Below, one piece after another: positions 27,601-38,500 of a stretch of DNA of 64,000 nucleotides (positions within the stretch are counted from its first letter, which is position 1; each line of letters starts with the position of its first letter). Source of the DNA: Arenicola marina (taxonomy: Eukaryota > Annelida > Polychaeta > Arenicolidae); contig OZ025256.1 of the NCBI GenBank assembly GCA_964019135.1, forward strand, positions 23,071,911-23,135,910, written 5' to 3'. The notes beneath the pieces are model-generated. The model was not told the DNA's origin, ran no database searches, and saw only the letters and a program-made list of their open reading frames with translations. The position numbers were made by a program, and so were the translations under genes.

Positions 27601-28498
27601 CCCATCACCGCATCCATCACCGCATCTATCACCGCATCTATCACCGCATCTATCACCGCATCTATCACCACACCCATCACCGCATCCATCACCACATCCA
27701 TCACCGCATCCACCACCACATCTATCACCGCATCTATCACCGCATCTATCACCGCATCTATCACCACACCCATCACCGCATCCATCGCCACATCCATCAC
27801 CGCATCTATCACCGCATCTATCACCGCATCTATCACCACATCCATCACCGCATCCATCGCCACATCCATCACCGCATCTATCACCGCATCCATCACCGCA
27901 TCCATCACCGCACCCATCACCGCATCCATCACCGTATCCATCACCGCATCCACCACCGCATCCATTACCGCATCCATCACCGCATCCATCGCCACATCCA
28001 TCACCGCATACATCACCGCATCCATCACCGCATCCATCATCACATCCATCACCTCATCCATCACCGCATCCATCACCGCACCCATCACCGCACCCATCAC
28101 CGCATCCATCACCACATCCATCACCGCATCCATCATCACATCCATCACCACATCCATCACCGCATCTATCACCGCATCCATCACCGCATCCATCACCGCA
28201 CCCATCACCGCATCCATCACCGCATCCATCACCGTATCCATCACCGCATCCACCACCGCATCCATTACCGCATCCATCACCGCATCCATCGCCACATCCA
28301 TCACCGCATACATCACCGCATCCATCACCGCATCCATCATCACATCCATCACCTCATCCATCACCGCATCCATCACCGCACCCATCACCGCACCCATCAC
28401 CGCATCCATCACCACATCCATCACCGCATCCATCATCACATCCATCACCACATCCATCACCGCATCCATCACCACAACCATCACCGCATCCATCATCC
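24626..28498. repeat. 12-bp minisatellite array, CACCGCATCCAT family (right part)
   Basis: Continuation of the array after the SINE, about 3.9 kb, with the same consensus and some new variants (CTTAACTG, CACCTCATCC). Recent block duplications are visible: 24962-25381 is repeated at 25382-25801 (420 bp, 35 units) almost without change, and the 300 bp ending at 28140 is repeated up to 28440. The long frames on both strands are repeat artefacts. Confidence 0.94.
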
Positions 28499-28752
28499 AT
28501 CATCAAGGCAAGCAGACATTCTTGACGGGTGCACTTTGACGTTGGGCACCTGAAACCTGAAAGCTATCCAGTGACTCCCACACCACAAGCGTCATACAGC
28601 ACGCGTGCATGGTTCAGCAAATGCAACCGTTGTGTGAAGAAGACTGAAAGGTTAAAGGAGACTTAGCTTCTAATAGTTGCAGTTAACATAACTGACTAGC
28701 AATGTATATTCTTTCCACTCATTAATTAATTAAATTCCGCATTGACCATAGG
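28499..28752. other. Unique spacer, no gene recognised
   Basis: About 250 bp of ordinary sequence between the 12-bp array and a LINE insertion. No coding or RNA feature was recognised. It ends with the left copy of the LINE target-site duplication. Confidence 0.5.
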
Positions 28753-29600
28753 CCTATAACGGCCCCTATATATTTTTTTTTTTTTTTTTTTTTTTCATAA
28801 ACTTTATTTCACAAATCGTGTGTTACATTTGTAAATACGGTCATTTAAAATACACAGTAGTACGATCACAAAGTGAAAATTGTCTAAAAAAAGAGATGTA
28901 ATCAGATCGTATCTAAGAAAAAACTGTATAAATGCGGCGTAGAATGTCGCTGATGTCGTTCCACTTTAAAAATTTGTAGAGAGTAGCATTGGTTAATAAT
29001 TCGTTCCGTAAAAATAATAACGAAGTAAACTCTTGACGGTAAGCATAGTCTTGGGCATGTAATAACCAGTCTTTGTATAGAATAAATGCTACAACAGATA
29101 TGGCAAAGTTTAAAGCTGCGTTTTCAACACCGACAATGATTTCTGTCAGACCTATTTTGATATTAAGAATATTCGATATTTGTTTCCATATTTCCTTCGT
29201 AAAATAACAGTTATAAATCATGTGATAAATATCTTCAATGCAGCCACATCTATCGCAAAGGTCGGTGGGACATCTACCCCATTTTCTGAGATCCTTTTTA
29301 CATGGTAATATCTGATTAATGATCTTAAAATTAAAAGCCGCTATTCTCTTATCCGGAATATTTCGAATATTTCTTTTGTAGACCAACGAAAAGTTGATAG
29401 GATGGTAGTTTACAATGTCACATAATTTGGTTTCACTGCGTAGTAATCCGCTCTTTTGTTGAATAAACTTATCATATAGTTCTCGACTCTTTTTATTCAC
29501 TCTCGGTGGGTTTAATTTAAGGGTATCACGATTTTTGCTCAACAGCTGCGTACATAACGTTTTAAACGGTTTTAGAGCCCCTATAACGGCCCCTATATAT
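28753..29600 (-). mobile_element. 5'-truncated L1/Tx1-type LINE with perfect 21-bp target-site duplication
   Basis: A minus-strand insertion with all hallmarks of target-primed reverse transcription. The sequence CCTATAACGGCCCC followed by TATATAT occurs at 28753-28773 and again, identical over 21 bases, at 29580-29600. Next to the left copy is a T run (28774-28795), the poly(A) tail read from the other strand, then a 117-bp 3' untranslated region, then the C-terminal part of ORF2. The element is cut off at 29579, so only about 800 bp of 3' end inserted. A perfect duplication and long homopolymer tail point to a young insertion. Confidence 0.9.
28913..29579 (-). pseudogene. C-terminal fragment of LINE ORF2
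   Basis: The minus-strand frame is open from the truncation point (29579) to a stop at 28913, about 220 codons with no internal stop. It contains the CCHC-type zinc-knuckle region found near the end of L1/Tx1 ORF2 proteins (CPTDLCDRCGCIEDIYHM followed by IYNC and FTKEIWK) and the preceding FNFKIINQILPCKKDLRKW block. Reverse-transcriptase and endonuclease domains are absent because of 5' truncation. It differs in sequence and 3' end from the LINE at the right edge of the window, so it belongs to a different subfamily. It is not expected to yield a functional protein. Confidence 0.85.
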
Positions 29601-29694
29601 GCAAGAGGGGGTTGTCACAGTCACGAACATTCTTCTTGGTTCCTCGTCATTGGCTAGATGACGCCACTGGCATTGGGCCGACTGTGTGTAGTCG

Positions 29695-32600
29695 GCTAGT
29701 CGTGCTCCCCGTGGGGCCAGCGACGGGTGCTGGTGTGACCGGCGGTCCCGTCTGGGTGTGACCCGTGCTCCCCGTGGGGCCAGCGACGGGTGCTGGTGTG
29801 ACCCGTGCTCCCCGTCTGGGCGTGACCCGTGCTCCCCGTGGGGCCAGCGGCGGGTGCTGGTGTGACCGGCGGTCCCGTCTGGGCGTGACCCGGGCTCCCC
29901 GTCTGGGCGTGACCCGTGCTCCCCGTGGGGCCAGCGACGGGTGCTGGTGTGACCGGCGGTCCCGTCTGGGCGTGACCCGTGCTCCCCGTGGGGCCAGCGA
30001 CGGGTGCTGGTGTGACCGGCGGTCCCGTCTGGGCGTGACCCGTGCTCCCCGTGGGGCCAGCGACGGGTGCTGGTGTGACCGGCGGTCCCGTTTGGGTGTG
30101 ACCCGTGCTCCCCGTCTGGGCGTGACCGGTGCTCCCCGTGGGGCCAGCGACGGGTGCTGGTGTGATCCGTGCTCCCCGTCTGGGCGTGACCCGTGCTCCC
30201 CGTGGGGCCAGCGACGGGTGCTGGTGTGACCGGCGGTTCCGTCTGGGCGTGACCCGTGCTCCCCGTGGGGCCAGCGACGGGTGCTGGTGTGACCGGCGGT
30301 CCCGTCTGGGCGTGACCCGTGCTCCCCGTCTGGGCGTGACCGGTGCTCCCCGTGGGGCCAGCGACGGGTGCTGGTGTGACCGGCGGTCCCGTCTGGGCGT
30401 GACCCGTGCTCCCCGTCTGGGCGTGACCGGTGCTCCCCGTGGGGCCAGCGACGGGTGCTGGTGTGACCGGCGGCCCCGTCTGGGCGTGACCCGTGCTCCC
30501 CGTGGGGCCAGCGACGGGTGCTGGTGTGACCGGCGGTCCCGTCTGGGCGTGACCCGTGCTCCCCGTGGGGCCAGCGACGGGTGCTGGTGTGACCGGCGGT
30601 CCCGTCTGGGTGTGACCCGTGCTCCCCGTGGGGCCAGCGACGGGTGCTGGTGTGACCGGCGGTCCCGTCTGGGCGTGACCCGTGCTCCCCGTCTGGGCGT
30701 GACCGGTGCTCCCCGTGGGGCCAGCGACTGGTTCTGGTGTGACCGGCGGTCCCGTCTGGGCGTGATCCGTGCTCCCCGTGGGGCCAGCGACGGGTGTTGG
30801 TGTGACCGGCGGTCCCGTCTGGGCGTTACCCGTGCTCCCCGTGGGGCCAGCGACGGGTGCTGGTGTGACCGGCGGTCCCGTCTGGGCGTGACCCGTGCTC
30901 CCCGTGGGGCCAGCGACGGGTGCTGGTGTGACCGGCGGTCCCGTCTGGGCGTGACCCGTGCTCCCCGTGGGGCCAGCGACGGGCGCTGGTGTGACCGGCG
31001 GTCCCGTCTGGGCGTGACCCGTGCTCCCCGTGGGGCCAGCGACGGGTGCTGGTGTGACCGGCGGTCCCGTCTGGGCGTGACCCGTGCTCCCCGTGGGGCC
31101 AGCGACGGGTGCTGGTGTGACCGGCGGTCCCGTCTGGGCGTGACCCGTGCTCCCCGTCTGGGCGTGACCGGTGCTCCCCGTGGGGCCAGCGACTGGTTCT
31201 GGTGTGACCGGCGGTCCCGTCTGGGCGTGACCCGTGCTCCCCGTGGGGCCAGCGACGGGCGCTGGTGTGACCGGCGGTCCCGTCTGGGCGTGACCCGTGC
31301 TCCCCGTGGGGCCAGCGACGGGTGCTGGTGTGACCGGCGGTCCCGTCTGGGCGTGACCCGTGCTCCCCGTCTGGGCGTGACCGGTGCTCCCCGTGGGGCC
31401 ATCGACTGGTTCTGGTGTGACCGGCGGTCCCGCCTGGGCGTGACCCGTGCTCCCCGTGGGGCCAGCGACGGGTGCTGGTGTGACCGGCGGTCCCGTCTGG
31501 GCGTTACCCGTGCTCCCCGTGGGGCCAGCGACGGGTGCTGGTGTGACCGGCGGTCCCGTCTGGGCGTGACCCGTGCTCCCCGTGGGGCCAGCGACGGGTG
31601 CTGGTGTGACCGGCGGTCCCGTCTGGGCGTGACCCGTGCTCCCCGTGGGGCCAGCGACGGGTGCTGGTGTGACCGGCGGTCCCGTCTGGGCGTGACCCGT
31701 GCTCCCCGTCTGGGCGTGACCGGTGCTCCCCGTGGGGCCATCGACTGGTTCTGGTGTGACCGGCGGTCCCGTCTGGGCGTGACCCGTGCTCCCCGTGGGG
31801 CCAGCGACGGGTGCTGGTGTGACCGGCGGTCCCGTCTGGGCGTGACCCGTGCTCCCCGTGGGGCCAGCGACGGGTGCTGGTGTGACCGGCGGTCCCGTCT
31901 GGGTGTGACCCGTGCTCCCCGTCTGGGCGTGACCGGTGCTCCCCGTGGGGCCAGCGACGGGTGCTGGTGTGACCGGCGGTCCCGTCTGGGCGTGACCCGT
32001 GCTCCCCGTGGGGCCAGCGACGGGTGCTGGTGTGACCGGCGGTCCCGTCTGGGCGTGACCCGTGCTCCCCGTGGGGCCAGCGACGGGTGCTGGTGTGACC
32101 GGCGGTCCCGTCTGGGCGTGACCCGTGCTCCCCGTCTGGGCGTGACCGGTGCTCCCCGTGGGGCCAGCGACGGGTGCTGGTGTGACCGGCGGTCCCGTCT
32201 GGGCGTGACCCGTGCTCCCCGTCTGGGCGTGACCGGTGCTCCCCGTGGGGCCAGCGACGGGTGCTGGTGTGACCGGCGGTCCCGTCTGGGCGTGACCCGT
32301 GCTTCCCGTCTGGGCGTGACCGGTGCTCCCCGTGGGGCCAGCGACGGGTGCTGGTGTGACCGGCGGTCCCGTCTGGGCGTGACCCGTGCTCCCCGTGGGG
32401 CCAGCGACGGGTGCTGGTGTGACCGGCGGTCCCGTCTGGGCGTGACCCGTGCTCCCCGTCTGGGCGTGACCGGTGCTCCCCGTGGGGCCAGCGACGGGTG
32501 CTGGTGTGACCGGCGGTCCCGTCTGGGCGTGACCCGTGCTCCCCGTCTGGGCGTGACCGGTGCTCCCCGTGGGGCCAGCGACGGGTGCTGGTGTGACCGG

Positions 32601-33260
32601 CGGCCCCGTCTGGGCGTGACCCGTGCTCCCCGTGGGGCCAGCGACGGGTGCTGGTGTGACCGGCGGTCCCGTCTGGGCGTGACCCGTGCTCCCCGTGGGG
32701 CCAGCGACGGGTGCTGGTGTGACCGGCGGTCCCGTCTGGGTGTGACCCGTGCTCCCCGTGGGGCCAGCGACGGGTGCTGGTGTGACCGGCGGTCCCGTCT
32801 GGGTGTGACCCGTGCTCCCCGCGGGGCCAGCGACGGGTGCTGGTGTGACCGGCGGCCCCGTCTGGACGTGACCCGTGCTCCCCGTGCGGCCAGCGACGGG
32901 TGCTGGTGTGACCGGCGGCTCCGTCTGGGCGTGACCCGTGCTCCCCGTGCGGCCAGCGACGGGTGCTGGTGTGACCGGCGGTCCCGTCTGGGCGTGACCC
33001 GGGCTCCCCGTCTGGGCGTGACCCGTGCTCCCCGTGCGGCCAGCGACGGGTGCTGGTGTGACCGGGGGTCCCGTCTGGGCGTGACCCGTGCTCCCCGTGG
33101 GGCCAGCGACGGGTGCTGGTGTGACCGGCGGTCCCGTCTGGGCGTGACCCGTGCTCCCCGTGCGGCCAGCGACGGGTGCTGGTGTGACCGGCGGCCCCGT
33201 CTGGGTGTGACCCGTGCTCCCCGTGCGGCCAGCGACGGGTGCTGGTGTGACCGGCGGTCC
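29695..33260. repeat. GC-rich 63/24-bp minisatellite array
   Basis: About 3.6 kb built from two modules: a 63-bp unit beginning GTGACCCGTGCTCCCCGT and a 24-bp unit, GTGACCCGTGCTCCCCGT plus CTGGGC. The short unit equals the long one with 39 bp removed between two CCCGT copies. Both are multiples of three, so the minus strand is open for more than 1,200 codons (Pro-Val-Thr-Pro-Ala-Pro-Val-Ala-Gly type) and the plus strand for more than 1,000. CpG is dense. Each long unit can pair with itself (ACCCGT with ACGGGT; CCCC-GT-GGGG). The array ends about 0.7 kb upstream of the methyltransferase-like gene. A mucin-like or collagen-like minus-strand protein cannot be excluded but has no independent support. 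Confidence 0.93.
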
Positions 33261-33933
33261 AGTTATAACGCCCCTGGGCGTGACTCTCATCTCCTCACCC
33301 TGGGGCTGTGTTGACTATGCTGAGATGTTGACGTGCCCCCGCCTCCTTGCCCCTCCCCCTCCCCTCCCTTACGACCCTCTCTTCGTCCCCGCCGCTCTGG
33401 TATGACCGTAGTCCAGCCACACTATAGACTCCGTGTAGCCACCAATGTAGGTGCGAGACATATCCGAGTTGGGAGCGGACCGCGTTTAATTTCTTGAAAG
33501 AGTGTCACCCCACATGTATGTGAGGGTGGGTCAGTGGACACAGTCACAAAGTGGGCGAGGGCGAGGTCTGTGTCAACAACAAGGTGTGTCAGGGACGGGA
33601 GGAAGGGGCGTGGGGGGGGGGGGGGGGTGCGAGACGTGTGCTTACCGCCAGCTGAGATTGTTAACAACCTATTTACAATGAGCAAGGTTAGAAGTGTATA
33701 TAGCCTGCAGTGGACATGGTGTCTGCTGACATAACGCTCGAGTCTCAACGACGCTACTTGGCAAGGAAACCCTCTTCAAATATGGCTCCCGTGTGAATGT
33801 ATATATCCAATAGACTGTGCCTGTCTCCCAGCAGACAGCAATGAACTCTCGGGAGACGTGGCCAGACAGCGCGAACATTTTATCCGACACGTGGCTTTTG
33901 GCCAGCGCAGTGGTCCGATGACAACACTGTGAC
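33261..33933 (+). promoter_or_regulatory. Upstream region of the FkbM/Star-like gene
   Basis: This 670-bp interval between the array and the first coding exon must hold the promoter and 5' untranslated region, unless a further 5' exon exists. It has a pyrimidine-rich stretch (about 33340-33395) and a G run (33611-33627) but no TATA box I would trust. A tiny upstream reading frame (ATGACAACACTGTGA, 33918-33932) ends one base before the chosen start codon. Confidence 0.3.
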
Positions 33934-34317
33934 ATGCGCTTAACACACGACCTCAAGTGGTTTCTCTTGATTGGCTGCTTCCTGGGCGGCCTCATTGTTA
34001 TTCCATTGTTACGTCACTCACGCCGCCATCGCCTTAGTAACATAGGCGACGACAATAGTTTCCATGGCGATACGAAAAGGACATACATTTCTTACGCACA
34101 GCGGAGGAAAGTGTTCAACGCTCCGTTTACTGAGTTGGATCCAGTGCTTACCGAGAAGTTCTTGAAGCTCGTGGATCTCAATCCAGAGCCCAATCATCCT
34201 GAACTGATCCGGCTCATTCAAGACGTTGTGGACCCACCCTCCGCGCATGCGCAGAAAGTGCGCATTCGGCCGATGACGCCACAAGCCCAGGAGGTGATGA
34301 CGCTGTTCAGGAACCAG
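33934..34317 (+). CDS. FkbM/Star-like membrane-anchored methyltransferase-fold protein, exon 1
   Basis: First coding exon of a three-exon gene (33934-34317, 35318-35512, 43742-44167) that joins to 334 codons; every junction is phase 0. Exon 1 encodes 128 residues: a short N-terminus, one hydrophobic segment (residues 9-26, WFLLIGCFLGGLIVIPLL) followed by arginines, then a stem region. The whole protein matches the Methyltransf_21/FkbM family in the arrangement seen in Drosophila Star-like proteins: single membrane anchor, then an SAM-methyltransferase fold. Star acts in the secretory pathway in trafficking of EGF-type ligands; whether this protein does so, or methylates anything, is not shown. 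The exon ends AACCAG|GTATGA, a good donor. Start choice: first ATG in frame ahead of the hydrophobic segment. Membrane orientation is ambiguous because positive charge is heavier after the segment. Confidence 0.82.
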
Positions 34318-35317
34318 GTATGAGAATGTCGGGAAGGAACATTAGAGCCGTATTCATAATCGCCACGTAGGCTACGCCACTAAACTTAGCGCTAAGTGGA
34401 AGATTTGTCGAGCGATTATCGGGTTCAAAGTACATAAGTAGTCACCAAAGAAATGGATTTTCTGAATTAGGAAAATGCTAAAATTATATTGAAGATAATT
34501 TCTTAATCATGAGCACCAGCATAACGAGCTGGTGAGGCTAAGACGAAAATGCACTTTTCGTGCGTAACTTACGAGGGGATTATGAATACGGCCCCTGGCC
34601 TCATCCCGGCATCTGACACCATGTAACCATGCATTTGTATGATACAAGACGATTAGATTCACGCTAGCATCGGTACCGAGTGCCAAAAACATTACCACAG
34701 CTGCTATCGGCCGAACATGACTAATGTTAATGGTGATTTCATTAATCACCATTTCCCTACCGATAACTCATTAGTAAGCTGTACATTAATTGAAGCAAAA
34801 CTTGCATTAGGACGCAAACACACTAATTGTGAATATTTTGTTCTTTGGTGTGTTTTTGTGTAATTTTCGTATTATGTTATTTTGCTTTTTGAACTCCACA
34901 AAATGAAGGAAATAAAGTACATTAATACATTTCATTTCTTTGGTAATAATTTGTTTGGAACCTCGCTGAAGTTCGACCATTTTAGTATTGACGCTTGGGA
35001 AACGAAGAGCTTTTCTTCTAGGCCTATCGTGCATGGCCCAGTGTTATTGACTACTCTGTGTACTTCTAGAGATGCGGGTTAGTCGCTTAACATGCACTGG
35101 TCTGTCATTTTGCCCTAATCATGTATAATCAGAAGTAAAATCCCAAAACTTATCTCAGCGCACGTTTGTCGTATCTGTCGGGCACACAACACCTGTTACT
35201 GTCATGGATAACTGTACCAGTTATAACATTCGTTAATATTTCAATAGGGGGTGAGATCCTACTACCACACCCCATAGCTTCCTCTGCCCATCACCCCCCG
35301 CCACCCTCCTGTTTCAG
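34318..35317 (+). other. Intron 1 of the FkbM/Star-like gene
   Basis: A 1,000-bp intron, GT at 34318 and AG at 35316-35317 after a pyrimidine-rich tract (CCACCCTCCTGTTTCAG). It contains a MITE (34345-34595); the rest is AT-rich unique sequence without a recognised gene. Confidence 0.8.
34345..34595. mobile_element. MITE with terminal inverted repeats in intron 1
   Basis: The left end GCCGTATTCATAATCGCC (from 34348) and the right end are inverted copies; the right complement reads GCCGTATTCATAATCCCC. Partial matching extends to about 30 bases (CGTAGGCTACGC versus CGTAAGTTACGC). The element is about 250 bp with no coding capacity. A subterminal hairpin (CACCAGC and GCTGGTG) lies near 34511-34531. 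Ends of the type GGCCGTATTCATAA with an internal TTAGCGCTAAG are common among invertebrate MITEs, as far as I recall; superfamily not assigned, and the target duplication is unclear. Confidence 0.7.
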
Positions 35318-35512
35318 ACGGGCCTGCTGTTTGTGGAGGCGGGAGCCAATGACGGCGACACGGCCTCCAACACTCTGCCACTGGAGCAGCTGCTCGGCTG
35401 GACGGGCCTCCTGGTCGAGATGGACTCCTTCCTGTACACACAGCTGATGGGCAAGAGTCGCCACGCCTTCTCCCTCAACGCCTGCCTCAGCCTCAGCGTG
35501 GCCCCGACCCTG
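35318..35512 (+). CDS. FkbM/Star-like protein, exon 2 (SAM-binding motif I)
   Basis: Sixty-five codons, residues 129-193, joined in phase 0 on both sides. It carries the N-terminal half of the methyltransferase fold: FVEAGANDGD (residues 133-142) is the glycine-rich SAM-binding loop, SNTLPLEQLLGWTG follows as in the family, and LLVEMD (159-164) provides the acidic residue at the end of strand 2. ACLSLSVAPTL ends the exon. The acceptor is TGTTTCAG|ACG. The donor is CCCTG|GTCAGTATTCTGG, and the tandem array that fills intron 2 begins immediately at this donor. If the intron were retained, the frame would run into the array and stop at about 35617. Confidence 0.85.
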
Positions 35513-38500
35513 GTCAGTATTCTGGGGCAGTACTCTGGGGCAGCACTCTGGGCCAGTACTCTGGGCCCTGGTCAATACTCTGGGGCAGTACTCTGGGGCA
35601 GTACTCTGGGGGAGTAGTCTATGCCTTGGTCAATACTCTGGGGCAGTACTCTGGGCCCTGGTCAATACTCTGGGGCAGTACTCTGGGCCCTGGTCAGTAC
35701 TCTGGGGCAGTATTCTGGGGCAGTACACTGGGGTAGTACTCTGGGGGTGTACCTTGGGCCTTGCTTAGTACTCTGGGGCAGTACTTTGGGCCTTGGTCAG
35801 TACTCCGGGGCAGTACTCTGGGGCAGTACTTTGGGCCTTGGTCAGTACTCCGGGGCAGTACTCTGGGGCAGTACTCTTGGGGAGTACCCTGGCCCTGGTC
35901 TGTACTCTGGGGCAGTGTTTTTGGCCTTGGTCAGTACTCTGGGGCAGTATTTTGGGCTTTGGTCAGTACTCTGGGCCCTGGTCAGTATTCTGGGGCAGTG
36001 TATTTGGCCTTGGTCAGTACTCTGGGGCAGTACTTTGGGCCTTGGTCAGTACTCTGGTGCAGTGTTTTTGGCCTTGGTCAGTACTTTGGGGCAGTATTTT
36101 GGGCTTTGGTCAATACTCTGGGCCCTGGTCAGTATTCTGGGGCAGTGTTTTTGGCCTTGGTCAGTACTCTGGGGCAGTACTTTGGGCCTTGGTCAGTACT
36201 CTGGGGTAGTGTTATTGGCTTTGGGCAGTTCTCTGGGGCAGTGTTATTGGCCTTGGTAAGTGCTCTGGGGCAGTACTATTGGTCATGGTCAGTACTCTGG
36301 GTCAGTACTGTGGGCCTTGGTCAGGAATCTGCGCCATGGTTTGTACTATGGGCCTTGGTCAGTACTCTGGGCCTTGATTAGTACCATGGGTCAGTACTGT
36401 GGGCCTTGGTCAGTACTTTGGATCTTGGTCAGTACTCTGGGGCAGTGTTATTGGCCTTGATCAGTACTCTGGGGCAGCGTTATTGGCCTTGGTCAGTACT
36501 CTGGGGCAGTACTAATGGCCTTGGTCAGTACTCTGAGGCAGTGTTATTGGCCTTGGCCAGTATTCTGGGGCCGTACTATTGGCCTTGGTCAGTACTCTGA
36601 TGCAGTGTTATTGGCATTGGTCAGTACTCTGAGGCAGTGTTATTGGCCTTGGTCAGTACTCTGAGGCAGTGTTATTGGCCTTGGTCAGTACTCTGAGGCA
36701 GTGTTATTGGCATTGGTCAGTACTCTGGTGCAGTGTGATTGGCCTTGGTCAGTACTATGGGGCAGTGTTATTGGCCTTGGTCAGTGCTCTGGGGCAGTAC
36801 TATTGGCCTTGGTCAGTACTCTGGGCCAGTGGTATTGGCATTGGTCAGTACTCTGGGGCAGTACTAATGGCCTTGGTCAGTACTCTGAATCAGTGTTATT
36901 GGCCTTGGTCAGTACTCTGGAGCAGTGTTATTGGCCTTGGTCAGTACTCTGGTGCAGTGTTATTGGCCTTGGTCAGTACTCTTGGGCAGTGTTATTGGCC
37001 TTGGTCAGTACTCTTGGGCAGTACTATTGGCCTTGGTCAGTACTCTGGGGCAGTACTATTGGCCTTGGTCAGTACTCTGGGGCAGTACTATTGGCCTTGG
37101 TCAGTACTCTGGGGCAGTATTATTGGCCTTGGTCAGTACTCTGGGGCAGTAGTGTTGGCCTTGGTCAGTACTCTGTGGCAGTGTTATTGGCCTTGGTTAG
37201 TACTCGGGGGCAGTGTTATTGGCCTTGGGCAGTACTCTGGGGCAGTGTTATTGGCCTTGGTCAGTACTCTGGGGCCGTACTATTGGGCTTGGTCAGTACT
37301 CTGGGCCAGTACTCTCGGCCTTGGTCAGTACTCTGGGCCTTGATTAGTTCTATTGGTCAGTACTCTGGGCCTCGGTCAGTACTCTGGGTCTTGGTCAGTT
37401 CTCTGGGCCATGGTCAGTACTCAGGGCCTTGGTCAGTATTCTGGGCCTTGGTCAGGACACCGGGCCTTGGTCAGGACACTGGGCCTTGGTCAGTACTCTG
37501 AGCCTTGGTCACTACTCTGGGCCTTGGTCAGGACTCTGGGCATTGGTCAGTACTCTAGACCTTGGTCAGTGCTCCGGGCTTTGGTTGTATTCTGGGCCTT
37601 GGTCAGTACTCTGGCCTTGGTCAGTACTCTGGCCTTGGTCAGTACTCTGGCCTTGGTCAGTACTCTGGCCTTGGTCAGTACTCTGGCCTTGGTCAGTACT
37701 CTGGGCCTTGGTCAGGACACTGGGCCTTGGTCAGGACACTGGGCCTTGGTCAGTACTCTGGGCCTTGGTCAGTACTCTGGGCCTTGGTCAGGACTCTGGG
37801 CATTGGTCAGTACTCTGGACCTTGGTCAGTGCTCCGGGCTTTGGCTTGTATTCTGGGCCTTGGTCAGTACTCTGGCCTTGGTCAGTACTCTGGCCTTGGT
37901 AAGTACTCTGGCCTTGGTCAGTACTCTGGGCCTTGGTCAGGACTCGGGGCATTGGTCAGTACTCTGGACCTTGGTCAGTGTGCCGGGCTTTGGCTTGTAT
38001 TCTGTGCCTTGGTCAGTACTCTGGCCTTGGTCAGTACTCTGGCCTTGGTCAGTACTCTGGGCCTTGGTCAGTACTCTGGGCCTTGGTCAGTACTCTGGGC
38101 CTTGGTCAGTACTCTGGCCTTGGTCAGTAATCTGGGCCTTGGTCAGTACTCTGGCCTTGGTCAGTACTCTGGCCTTGGTCAGTACTCTGGGCCTTGGTCA
38201 GTACTCTGGCCTTGGTCAGTACTCTGGCCTTGGTCAGTACTCTGGCCTTGGTCAGTAATCTGGGCCTTGGTCACTACTCTGGCCTTGGTCAGTACTCTGG
38301 CCTTGGTCAGTACTCTGGCCTTGGTCAGTACTCTGGGCCTTGGTCAGGACTCTGGGCATTGGTCAGTACTCTGGACCTTGGTCAGTGCTCCGGGCTTTGG
38401 CTTGTATTCTGGGCCTTGGTCAGTACTCTGGCCTGGGTCAGTGCTCTGGCCTTGGTCAGTACTATGGCCTTGGTCAGAACTCTGGCCTTGGTCAGTACTC

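Noticed and set aside
17682-28496. Giant His/Arg/Ile-rich (plus) and Met-Asp-Ala-Val-rich (minus) frames of over 2,200 codons
   Set aside because: Same cause: a 12-bp unit without stops in the affected frames. The frames overlap on opposite strands and have no unique sequence beyond a few flanking codons.
29562-33314. Minus-strand Pro/Thr/Gly-rich frame of 1,242 codons, mucin-like or collagen-like in look
   Set aside because: The plus strand is open for over 1,000 codons at the same place, units are 63 and 24 bp (multiples of three), and the start and end lie in non-coding flank and LINE sequence. Kept only as a remote alternative.
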